This document shows, piece after piece, positions 1-10,857 of a stretch of DNA of 44,034 bases (its first letter is position 1; every line of letters starts with the position of its first letter). The position numbers and the translations under genes were made by a program. Source of the stretch: Clavulina sp. PMI_390 (taxonomy: Eukaryota; Basidiomycota; Agaricomycetes; Cantharellales; Hydnaceae); the NCBI GenBank assembly GCA_015039315.1, contig WIDE01000018.1, forward strand, positions 1 to 44,034. Direction: 5' to 3'. Below the pieces are notes generated by a model. It ran no database searches. It worked only from the letters and a program-made list of their open reading frames with translations, and was not told the origin of the DNA.

Positions 1-2709
1 CGTTTTTTTGTGAAGTAAAACTAGAAATACTAGAGCATCATTTCTTGTACGATCCCCACGTAGTAGAACCTGAATGACATCATGATTGAGACGTGTAGTA
101 CTGATTGGAGATGTAGGTGTCAGATGCCAAATTAAGTGGAGGGAGCGCTGAAGCATTCTTCAGATGCGATAACCAATGACTTAGGCAAACTAATCTATGA
201 ATCATAATGTGCGTTAATCTGCCCAGAATTACTATAAGGGCATCCACTTAATAATAATGGTTGGGTAGCGATTGCTCAGAAAGTATTATGCACTAGCAAA
301 ATTCCAACCACATCCCCTTGAAATGACTTCTCTATTGGCCACGGCTGAATTGAAAGGAGGGAGTCGACCCTAGATATCCTTTAACGCAAAAACAGGACCA
401 TTCCCCTCAAAACGCGAGATTTTTTGCATTTTTATCTATTTTATTGCGCCCTCTACACTGGAATTACTGTTTCCAAGCGCGGAATCATATCTTATCCGTC
501 GCCCACAAGTACAGATCGAGCCATTAATTGCACGGGATAAAGGGGGGAGAAGGGGAGATGGGGGCAAGATGGCCAGTGTGGAGGGCTTGGACACCGGAAC
601 ATCAACTCATTCAGTTCTAGGAACAACAGATATATTAAACTATCTATATTAAAGGCTAGTAGATATCGTCACAGGATATCATCCGAGAAGGTGATTAATC
701 CATAGCCCGGAGGGAGGACGCGGTGACGGGGGGGAAGTGGTAGTGATGAGCGAAACATGACAAATCCTATCAATGCCCAAGACACAGATGATCAAACACG
801 ACTGTACTATTATCCCATATCACAATCAGATTCTTGGAAAGCTCATCAATCACGCTCTAGTGTGTTATCGCTTAATTGTATTCAATACCTCGAGGTAGTC
901 ATTACCTCATATGGACTACCAAGGCGGAAACAGCAGAGAAAAAAATCACTTGAAACATGTAATGCTATGATAGTCGAGAAATGTTATAGTGGGCGAGCTC
1001 CATTAGTACTATCCGTCGTCTTGCTCGTCCCGTCGTTAGACAAGCAGCAAGTCAGATGATGTATGATCCCATCGCCGCCCAGAGCCGGTGATCTATGTCC
1101 ATCGATCAGGGATTTTGCTCAAAGAGTGCATCTGTATGAGCAAAGTAGTGCATGGGAACCAGGGTCGGTGTCAGATAAAGTCCCACACTACGAGCGATGA
1201 CGAGTAGAGTGTCCAGCAAAATGGTCCAGATCTCATTGATTTAGATAAATCAAGATCGATCCATTGTCAACAGGCATCAGAGAACTCCAAATAAATAACA
1301 AGGTGCCGCCAGAGGGATGCATTGGTTGTCGTCCTAGCAAGTCGAAAAAAAATGAGACAGCGAAGAAGATGACGGCGAGACTTGGCGAAACACTCACAAA
1401 CATCATAACAAACCTCAGGGTCCTTGAGTCGTCAAGCACTGCACCTATCATCGCACACTCGACCCGCTAATCCTCTGCAACATGCACCGTCTTGGGACGA
1501 CACTCTCATCACCACTTTCCGTCGTTGTCCTTACCGCTGGCAGCCTCGCGTCCTCAGACATAACCAGACCCTGTGAGTTCGAAGCATGGCTAAAGGGGGA
1601 GACCTTCATGTCAAAACGAGAACACGAGTCTCAGAGGTAAAATTTACTAATATTCTTTCATTATCGACTCGGACACTCGCTGACACCCTCACCCTGGTTC
1701 TAGGACGCGATGATAACACGAGACACCACCGAAAACCCATAACAGGGTCTAGATCTCAACCAAGCGTAATATGACGAATCCATCTCTGAGATTCAGTATG
1801 TGTATCGCGCTTGCAGGAGAGCTCGTGTGAATCTGAGAGGCGAGTCGTGAAGAACCAAGGTGGGCCCGCCAAGCAATCTCGTCTCGCTCACTTTACTCGC
1901 AGAGCTATGATCGAGGCTAGCTAACTATCGGGCTGTCTCAGTAAATTTGATAGAGCACATAAAATCCATCGCTGCCGCTGGCTGATAGGTTCTACCATGT
2001 GTTGTGGCACCCATCGCTCGGTGAGTGGCAGGCAATTCTACTTTGCTCCCATTCATGGAACGCGGCTCGTAAAGTGATGACTTATAGCTGGAATTCAGGG
2101 TCATAATACACCACTTAGGGGCGCTTTCGAGCACGACGTCTATTTCTCCAGTGAGCAAGTGCTTATTCTTGATTATTGTTGTCGCCCAAGTTGTCTGACC
2201 ACTCCTCACAATAATGCAAGAGCAGAAACTAGTCGTTTTCACCAAGACAAATGACCCTTCTCACTGATTTCACTTCTGGTACCAAACCGCCAGCTCTCAC
2301 AAGAACAACTCGTCCTCTCGCCTTGTCAATCATAAGCCTCAAGATATTCAGAGAACTGTGGAATACGGCGCGCTTAGCCAGTCGCTCACTGCACAGAACA
2401 TGGCGACAGTGTTAGCGGTGATGATGGAGGGTGGAAGAGAACGTCGAGTGAAAAAAATTCCGAGTCGCATCCGCATATGGTATCGCGATGCATTGCAAGG
2501 TTGACAGCTTGGCCAAGCCACCCACTCATCACGATTTGCCCAACCCTCGCCCCGTCCTCTGACGACAGGCTTTTCCTTGTCGTCTTCTATCACTCCCACT
2601 TGTCATCATACAACACCACTCGGTCCACCCCTCCTTGCTGCCTTTGCGTGTCAGTCAAGTGGCTCCTTTTCCTTCGACAGCGGCGACACACGAGCCTTTC
2701 CCTCACTCC
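1..2709. other. no gene recognised (about 2.7 kb)
   Basis: Only short open frames without domain-like composition are present on either strand. I found no convincing splice-linked coding series, no tRNA-like B box and no terminal repeats. The segment is AT-richer than the gene-bearing parts in places, with several homopolymer runs. It may hold regulatory sequence for genes outside the window or decayed sequence. Confidence 0.5.
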
Positions 2710-3868
2710 ATGACCACCTATCCCGCTCTTGCCTCGATTCTCGTCAAGCGAAAAAGCCATCCATTCTTTATTCGTGGTCCTCAATCTCTCGCGTATGTGC
2801 AGGTGTAGTAAAAGTTGTGCATCCTCAAATGGTAAGATGATTCACGCCTAAATGAGGATAGTTCCCACGCTCAGCATTCCGATTGACTTTTCCCCCCTTC
2901 ACCCCTCAGGACGCATTCCCCAATCTCAACCGCGCAATCAGCATTGGTGGGACGCGTTCGACAGTCCCTAGTATCATTATATCACCTCTAATTCACTCCC
3001 CGTCACCCTCTCGAAAAAAAATCCACCTTTCGTTCGCCTGTACCTCTATTCCTCCGATCCTCGTCCTCCCTCCGCCCAGCAGACGCATTTCTTCATTGAA
3101 CCCACGCGATCGGCGCCGTGGAGACGTGCTCATGAGCGTCTAGAACGATTCTATCGACCATTTACCACCACTCCCTCCGTCCTCGTCAAAAAAACGCCCT
3201 TCCTTCGAATTTGTGTCTCAATACGATCCCTTTCACGTTATCATGCCGTCCGCCCCTCCTTCCACTCTAAAAACCGTCAAGTCAAGTGGTATGTACTTGA
3301 GCACACTCTGGCACATCCAATATACTGATTCGAAGCATGCACATATCCAGGGATCCATCAAGAGCAGGCTCAACCAACCTTGGTCGAGAAGCCTAAAGCA
3401 AGTGCGAGCACTGACGCACCTAAAGCTCCTCGCAAGCGCCTCTCTGATGAATCGAGTATGTAGGGTTCCTTCATCGACGGGCGCTTTCATCTTCCCACTG
3501 ACGTCTAACGCGTTCGGTAGTTGAAAATTCTACGAATACGTCAAGTAAAAAAGCGCGCGCGACTGCCGCCGAATCCACCATTAATACCACCTCTTCACGC
3601 CACGCTACGTCCTCTAATCCTAAAAAGACTGCTCATGGTAAGATACGGTGTCTCGCTCGCTCGCTGATCCAGCGCTTACATTTGGCATTCCTGCTTAGAA
3701 CCTTTACATGCTCCTGCTCCAACCTCACCACTCTTGGGCCCTCCAGGCGATGGCCAGCCTCAATATTCCACCACTCATTCCGTTTCAACTTCCTCCACTT
3801 CTATTACAAACGCAAAAAATTCTAATGCAGCAGCTACAAATGTGATCGCTTCTATGCCTCCAACAGCC

Positions 3869-3912
3869 CAGTCGTCAAATGCCAGCGTCCCAGTCGTCAA
3901 ATGCCAGCGTCC
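3869..3912. repeat. 22-bp perfect tandem duplication
   Basis: Two identical adjacent 22-bp copies (3869-3890 and 3891-3912), starting cagtcgtcaaatgcc, are followed by a short similar start (cagtcatcaat). Because 22 is not a multiple of three, the second copy moves the reading frame. Removing one copy joins the flanking low-complexity frames (QSSNASVPV to INPASDLSA). The duplication therefore looks like a recent disabling event in the USP-like gene. Confidence 0.9.
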
Positions 3913-4668
3913 CAGTCATCAATCCCGCCTCTGATCTCTCGGCTTCGGTTCCCAATACCAAACCGCGACAACGTCAAAGTAGTCTCGTCGGCTGGCTTAG
4001 CGGACCTATACGACACGAAAAGACGGCACTGAAGAACCGTCACAACCCAATAGCTCATCATGACCCTCGCTCGCTCGCTGCTGGTTCTTTGAAGGAGCCT
4101 CAATCATCGAGTACTCGCCCTAAAGAAGCTCACTCAACGAGTCTTTCTACGCATGCCCCCCCCGGGCGCAAACCATGATTCTCCAATCGATCTTTGTTCC
4201 AGTCCCCCTACTTCGCCCTCCAAGACCGCAGTCCCTGCTCCGCGTCTCGCTTCAAAGCTTGCTGCTCAACCATCCATCCCCAGTCCACTCCCTCCTCCAT
4301 CCCTCCCAGTCCGAGACCAACCTACTGCTGCCAACATCATATCTCGTCCCAAACCAGCTGCCCCCGTGGATGCGACTGCAAATCACACTGCCTCCAAGAT
4401 AGAAAGCAATAATTCCCCTGCTTCTCCCGCCCCTCTCTCTGCGTCGCATCATCACACACCTTCTCCAGATTCGTCCGACGGCGCACCCACATCTCTGAAG
4501 AAGCGCGGCAAGAAGAAGAAATCCAAGGCGTCGTCTCCAGAGCCCGTGAGCGCAAGAGCTGAGGAGACGAACGCAAAGACGCCCCGGGAGAAGGAGAAGC
4601 GTAAGGCATACAAGCTCAGGAAGAAGGAAAGGAGTCGCTCGCCCTCTGTCAACAATCCCGAGCTCTCC

Positions 4669-4750
4669 GCCTCCGCGTCTACATCCACTTCCACTTCCAC
4701 CTCCGCTTCTACTTCCACTTCTACTTACACTTCCACCTCCACCTCCGCCT
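4669..4750 (+). repeat. Ser/Thr-coding microsatellite
   Basis: An irregular hexamer repeat of the type tccact/tccacc/tctact encodes an alternating Ser-Thr/Ser-Ala tract within the linker just before the protease domain of the USP-like gene. It is a candidate slippage site. Confidence 0.8.
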
Positions 4751-6099
4751 CTCACCCCCCGCCCGATCAGCAATTCGCAGAGCCTTCGAGCCCTGGTCTT
4801 GTCAACACTCTCAATGACTGCTACTCACTGTCATTGGTTCAGTCAATGGGCCATGCCCGACCGCAGTTTCGTCATATCCATCGTGGAGACTGCAATCCTG
4901 AGACTGTCCCATGCGCTCTCAGTCTCCTGTTTCTCGAGATGGAGCTTTGGCCTGATGGAGTGATTAATCCCGCCAGCTTTTGACGAGCCTGTGAACGTGC
5001 TAACTGGCTGGTTGGCGTTCAGCACGATCCATCCGAATTCTTCCAGTGGCTGTTTCGGCAGCTTGATGGCGAACTAGCTCCATCGGTTATACTCCAGTCC
5101 GCTCAGATGTGCGCACAGTGTGAGCAGCCGGTTGTGCGCGATGCATGGCTCGAGTGCATCACACTGGATGTGAAGCGCGGGCAGAAGGACTACGATCTGA
5201 ATCGCGTCTCGTCTCTTCAAGAATTGGTGGACAACTGGGTGGAGAAGGAGTCCAAATATCCCATGTTCGTCCATGAAAACCGGTGTCTGCATGAAACAAA
5301 CGAGCATGTGGAGCCGTCGGTAATCGAGTCCCTCAGCGATCACTTGTTCATCACCCTCCCGCGCGTGTCCGATTCTGGCGGTCCGACGGTGTATGCGCCT
5401 GTCAGCATCAACAAGACTCTGAAACTCACAATACCGGCGCGCAATGACACTGCGGCGCAACAGGTATGTTCCTTTTCTTCTCGAGCTCCAAACTCTAAAT
5501 GTTCTGCAATGAGCTAACGGTATTTTTTTATTTAGTGGGTTGGTTATCCCGTTGCGATCATCAGCATACACGGGAACAATCGGGCGGCTCATTATACCGC
5601 TACTGTCCTAGAAGGGAACGGATGGGTGCACAAGAACGACGAGGCCTCTTTCCCCCTCCCCAAATCGCTCAACCCGCCCCTTCCTCACTTTGCTGCTCCT
5701 CAGAACTCGATCCCGCTGACGGCCACGTTCCTTGTGTATCGCAAGCTCAACGACGGCTTGCATCCATTCTCCAACCTCGCTCACCCCTATGTCTTCTCCA
5801 CTAATGCGGAGAACGACCAGGCCATCAATCCGGGTCCCAGTCAACCCGCTTCGTCCTCCAAAACCCCTGCCTCTGCCCTGCCTCTCGCTTTCAAGCCTGC
5901 TGCTCAACCATGCGCCCACGATCCGCTTGCTTCTGTATCATTATGGCTCTCAGTCCGTGGCCATGTGGCTCATCCCTATCTGCGCATTGCGTCGTCGCTT
6001 ATCCTTTTTTCTGAGCGTGTAGAGCCATCTTCCGTTAAAGCCGAAATTTTCAGATTTTTATCTGATTCTTTCATCCTCCACCTCAGAATCCTCTTCTGA

Positions 6100-9000
6100 T
6101 GTATAAATTGACGTCTTGATCATCTCCTGGAGCTCCCCAGTAAGGACAGTTATGCTAGGATTAAGTGTGCATAAGAGTGGATACCATAGTGTGTCCGAGA
6201 TATCGGAGTACTTGATGGGACACAACAGTCTTGGAAGTGAGATAGTGAGAAGTATAATATAGACTATTCATATTTGGCCATTCCAGCGGCGTATAATCAG
6301 TCCCAGCATCATAAAAATTCCAGTCCAAGGTACTTCATCAACGGAGATAGTCCTCTACGCCCGCCTTCACAACTCTGAGAATGATGCGCTCCACGCATGT
6401 GGTCCACAAATCTCTCGGCACCCAACATTGATAGCCCAGGGAGCCAATTCTCTGGGTTGACTAACGCACCACACTTTCGACGAAGCGATGAACATAGTCG
6501 AGACTACAGGAAATTCATGAAATTGCCGTTATAGTAGTGGGTGGACATAGAGGTCATGACCAGTGTCATGTAGCAGAAGGTAGCAGTGAGCTTCGGAAAT
6601 GACAACACCACCAAACAGTGAGCCCACTGTTCAACCAGCACAACTCTACGATGTGAAACCCATAGAGTGCTCAACTACCTACTACTACATATCAATCCGC
6701 GCGAAGGTCGTATGAGACGCTAAGGTGTTTTTCTCGCCAGTCAGAATGATTCTATCCGATACTTTGCCTCCTGACTCTCAACAGCCTGTGCAAGAACTGA
6801 CGCCCAAATATCTAATACCATTGAGTTTTGACGTCGATGCCATTCCCTTCCAGAACTAAGATGAATAAATTAGACGTTTTCTCGCTAGAACCCCTCAAGA
6901 TTCGGCAAAGATAAGTTGGCATGACAAAGTGGAGAGCTCTAGACCTGATTACGGTTATAGAACCCTCTTTGAGCTCAGCGTGAGGCTTTTATATGCAATA
7001 TGATCGTCTGGCGGCCATAGGCAAGGGCCTCGGCCGTTACGAAGCAGATTTGTAGAGTGTTATGAATTTTCTCCTGATAACGGGCAAGCGTCTTGACAGA
7101 TGGGTGCGAAATCTGCTTGATTTCCACCATATTTGCATTTACCCCCCTCCAATCTCCAACGTCTTGCATTCTGGTGATCTGCACCTTACGCTCACACCAT
7201 TCATGCAAGTCGCGGCGATCCCTATATTGACTGGGACTGAATCTCTATTCGTCGCCCAGAATGACCCAGGACTAGCGGGCATAACGGTCGTGAGAACCTC
7301 CGGAGACGCATAATTCCCCCTTGAACATGGCGCGCTATAAAGAGTTCACTTTCCCTCGATGGTTGATGATTTACTTGTCCAGATTCATAAGAAAGAGCCT
7401 CGATCCCTCCATCTCGTCTAGTTATCGCCGCAATGACTCGTGGAGCCGGCGCACTCACCATGTGCGCTATAATCAAACTCATGACGATGGTATGCTATCA
7501 CGTCGCCCAGTCCAATCGTCATGCAAAACTCTCCACAGCCCCCCGCTGAACTCTTGCCGAGTAGCCAAAGGGACAGCGTATCGATGTGGATTTTGCACTG
7601 TAGATGACAATGGGAGAACAATGGAAACCCAAACTATGATCTCAGCCCTTCTTGGGGGTGTATTTCATGCAAGCTCTTCTCACTACCAATAGCCTCGTCG
7701 CTCATAGTCATGAAGAAAAGCTTAGCAGAGCCTCCATAGCATATGGGAGATTCACATAGCATGAGACCTGATAGCTCTCCATATAGCTTATTCACTCTCC
7801 CCCCTGAGCCGCCCTCTTCGCCGTCCAGAAGGAACTTCCTGGGGTTCGGTCGCGAGGCACGCAGCTCTCTATGCGAGTCGTGCGCGCGCCTCTTCCTATA
7901 GGCCCTATCAAGTAGTCAATCTGTGTGGTGGTGTTGCTATATTTTCAGTCTACACTAGAGGTTTAGTTGCTCCATCCGCCCCAGTGAGGTGAACAGGCAG
8001 CTTTTGGTACGATATAGTTTCCAAACGGGTTGGATGGTATGAGCACGAGATTCAATGCTTGATTTAGGATTTCGACCTAATCGTTTACTTCCTACAAATT
8101 CTGACTCTAATGGGGGGATTGTACGGTAGCACGAGATAGGGTGTCAACGGCTCAATAGAGCCTTGCATTTGTCTATCTTCTACGGGCCTTTCGCTCATTT
8201 GATCGCACCTTGTGTGGATGCATTGCGCTACTGGCCTGGGCTGGGGGCCATGTCTTATTCATAAGTGGCAGAGCAATGCTGTAAAAGTGTGCATCTCCCG
8301 CTTGGCTAGACTCGTGTTTGATACCCACACTGCGGACTCAGTATACCCTTTTACCCTCAATAGATTGCGTTATGTATTGGGCTGTTTTCTGCCCTCATCT
8401 CATAAGAGTTTGCTTGTGTGTCTTGCGCTCTTGTTTGATCAAGTCCATGGACATCTAATCGGCGATCAACGAAGCTTATCCCGATCTTCATAGACCGACA
8501 TGAAGGCGGATTCAATTGAAACAGGGACGAGTGGTGGAACCGGCAAGCTGAAGTGAATTGTACCATGCCAACAAAAGGGTGACTTCCAGCAGCAGCATTT
8601 GGGTGATTCGCGATCAGCTCAGGCATGGCGGTTCACACATCTGGTGTTAAAGCACTCAAGCAGAGGGCCGAGGGGTGGACGACAAGATAAACCAGATCAT
8701 CGTAAATCCATTCGCAACTACACTGCAGTCAAACAAAGTTGGGCATAGGGGTGAGAAACCGAGCAGCCAGCGCCTGCGTGCACATGTTTGGAACAAAGGC
8801 GCAAGATGGTGAACGCATGATAGAACAAAGTTTAGAATCAGGAGGAACGGAAGGAACGGGACGAGCCGAATAAATGAAATGGAGAGTCAATGGATGATAT
8901 CAGAATGACCGGAATGATGCATGGCGATGAACCGGACTATTCCGACCTAGAGGAACGGAGGGGAACGATGGCGAGAGGGAGGGCGATTGAGCAAAGCGGT

Positions 9001-9526
9001 CATAGGAACCACCGGTATCTTACGAGACCGCCCGTTCCGGCCTGACTTATGCCGTACGATTTGAATCCCTTTACGCGCATAGCTGCCTGCGCCGAGGAGC
9101 CGAGACGGTAAATATTCAGAAAAAATGATGGATTTGCTGCTGATGAGCTTGAACGACATAGAGGCTATAGAAAAACGTGTATAAGCCTTGGTGATGAAAA
9201 AAGGGAAAAGCTCAGGAGGGCGAGTGCAAGTGTGCGTGCCTCAAAAGAGAGATAGAGACTACAATTCAATGTATACAGGTCGATTTTCTCCTCGGGAAGA
9301 GGCGTCGACGAGACGAGATTCTATCATACATGATAGAGCATTAGCTTCACCGCATGAGATCGGGTAGACGCATCTGCATGGCGGGATCAGGAAGAGTTTT
9401 GCTCACATAAGGGGATTAGGGAGAGAGAAGGGAGTGACTTGCATGCCTATGGAAGGCAAGGAAAGAATGCATATGAAAAGGGTGCAAAAGTAATATGGGT
9501 GATCAGCCCATCAGGAGCGGTGGTTG
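6100..9526. other. no gene recognised (about 3.4 kb)
   Basis: The open frames here are short, have irregular composition and cannot be joined by plausible introns into a recognisable product. I saw no tRNA signature, no long direct or inverted terminal repeats and no reverse transcriptase or transposase motifs. It could contain a decayed gene or non-coding transcripts, but nothing in the sequence supports a specific call. Confidence 0.5.
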
Positions 9527-10644
9527 CTATATGGTGGCCTTCACCTGCTCCCAGCTCTCAATAACGGTTTGGATTCTCGACCGAAGATTCTTCTCGCACT
9601 GCTGGCACGATACGTGGCCCAACAGAGGGCTCAAGCCACGCAAGATCCAATCCCGATCCGCATTGGGGACAACCTCCCACGCCAGATAAGCAGCTGCTAA
9701 TGCATACGCGCGCATCACGCTCCTTCGGTCTTCGGCCCCACAATCCGGTGCGTCGGGGTGTTCCTTGGGGGCGACCAACATGAGGGCTTTGAGTGCATCC
9801 TTGCGCTGTTGGTGGAGGCTCGCCAGGCGAAGCAGATATACAGGACCCATGGCTATCGCGCTGGGTTCGTCTATGTCTGTGAGCGGTACAGAGAGGGCGG
9901 CAGTGGAGCATTGGACAGCCAGGGCGTCAATGTTGTGTGAGGCGGCCAGAGTGTATACTTCAAGGGGCCGGGAATCACTCAGCATCAGGAGGTCGTTGAA
10001 AGGCTCGGACTGGGGGGTGAGGAGAGAGGGAATGGAGTATCCATAGTGAGAGAGGATGGCGAGGGCAGCCGAGAAGACGTCCAGTGATGCCGAGTAGTTT
10101 TGGGTGCTGAAACTCTGTAGGGGGCAAAGCCGATCGTCAACACATCGAGTTAGTTAATCGGCTAAGAATAAACTTCAAACTACTCACGTATATTATGTGT
10201 AACATACAATTCACAGCATCTGAAGGTTCGTTTAGCATCACGATAGGGTTCGCAGGGTCCGTAATTAGGTGGAGGAGGGTTGCGCCGGCATGTTCGAGTT
10301 GTCTTCGGTGGACATGGAAGAACACCGAGTCGGGGGATGCGTAGATAATGATGTCGGGAGCATAGTTATTGGGGGCCGGCAGGCGCATTTGTGGGTGGAA
10401 GGCCGTGGACACTGAGATGTAGTCCTTTGAGGCCGCATTCACACTTGCAGACGCTGAGCTGGAGGTGTCCGGGGTGGCCGGCGCTTTCCCGGGCATCTAA
10501 GATCGCGAATGAGAGCCCGATCGACGACACAATAGCACAGTGGCTCACTTCAGGTGGGGTAGGGAAACGTTGTGCGGGGTCTGAGACGAGGAAGTGCTCG
10601 GTATCCATGTCTCGCACGCGTCTGGTCTGGTAGAATGAATCCAT
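9527..10644 (-). CDS. BTB/POZ domain protein
   Basis: Exons, read on the minus strand: 10496-10188 and 10114-9527, joined in phase 0 by a GT-AG intron (10187-10115). A possible first exon, 10644-10549, is linked by a 52-nt intron (10548-10497) that also keeps frame, so the protein is 298 aa or, with this exon, 330 aa. The BTB core is visible as PDIIIYASPDSVFFHVHRRQ, the usual start of fungal BTB domains (Asp-Val/Ile-x-x-x-Ser-x-Asp-x-x-x-Phe-x-Val-His). A helical C-terminal region follows, with CQQCEKNLRSR near the end. In fungi such proteins can be substrate adaptors for CUL3 ligases or transcription-related scaffolds; which applies here cannot be told. The gene lies about 210 bp downstream of NRDE2 on the same strand. 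The exact start is the main uncertainty. Confidence 0.8.
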
Positions 10645-10857
10645 GAGGAGGAGGGAGTGGAGGGAGTTGGAGTCGATCCAGAATGACCTACAGTTTTTGA
10701 GTCCGTTCTGAAAGTATGCGTGTGGTCAGCAGAACCTTTGAGAGTCAAGTGGAGCCTAATTCTATCCAGCCAAACAAGCACAAGCACGAAACGTATAACG
10801 AATTTTGACCAATGCAAGGAACAACGTGATTCTTGGTAGAAAAATAGAAACAAAAAT

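Larger units (their letters stand above)
2710..6099 (+). pseudogene. ubiquitin-specific-protease-like (peptidase C19) gene, degenerate
   Basis: The C-terminal part reads as a USP fold. A Cys box, NDCYSLSLVQ, has its Cys codon at 4819-4821. It is followed by QHDPSEFFQWLFRQLDGEL near 5020-5080, which matches the QQDAHEF box of USPs. A CAQC half zinc knuckle lies at about 5110. A His box, AAHYTATVLEGNGWVHKND, spans about 5584-5640 (His codon 5590-5592). A clean phase-0 GT-AG intron occupies 5464-5535. The N-terminal half is Ser/Pro/Lys-rich low-complexity sequence with likely introns near 2793-2909, 3289-3350, 3459-3522 and 3637-3699. The frame is broken: a 22-bp tandem duplication (3869-3912) shifts it, a C8 run near 4156-4164 shifts it again, TGA at 4981-4983 interrupts the protease domain, and an A7 run near 3187 probably also shifts it. 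The 5' start is uncertain. Homopolymer errors in the assembly could explain some lesions, but not the duplication or the TGA. Confidence 0.65.

Noticed and set aside
4252..4773. Gly/Arg-rich minus-strand frame opposite the USP-like gene
   Set aside because: It mirrors the Ser/Thr/Pro-coding low-complexity region and has no domain features.
4981..4983. TGA in the USP-like gene as part of a short intron
   Set aside because: No donor/acceptor pair around it gives a realistic intron length while keeping the QHDPSEF box in frame.
7222..7692. Overlapping open frames on both strands that might be a gene
   Set aside because: Composition is unstable, there is no splice series and no recognisable motif.
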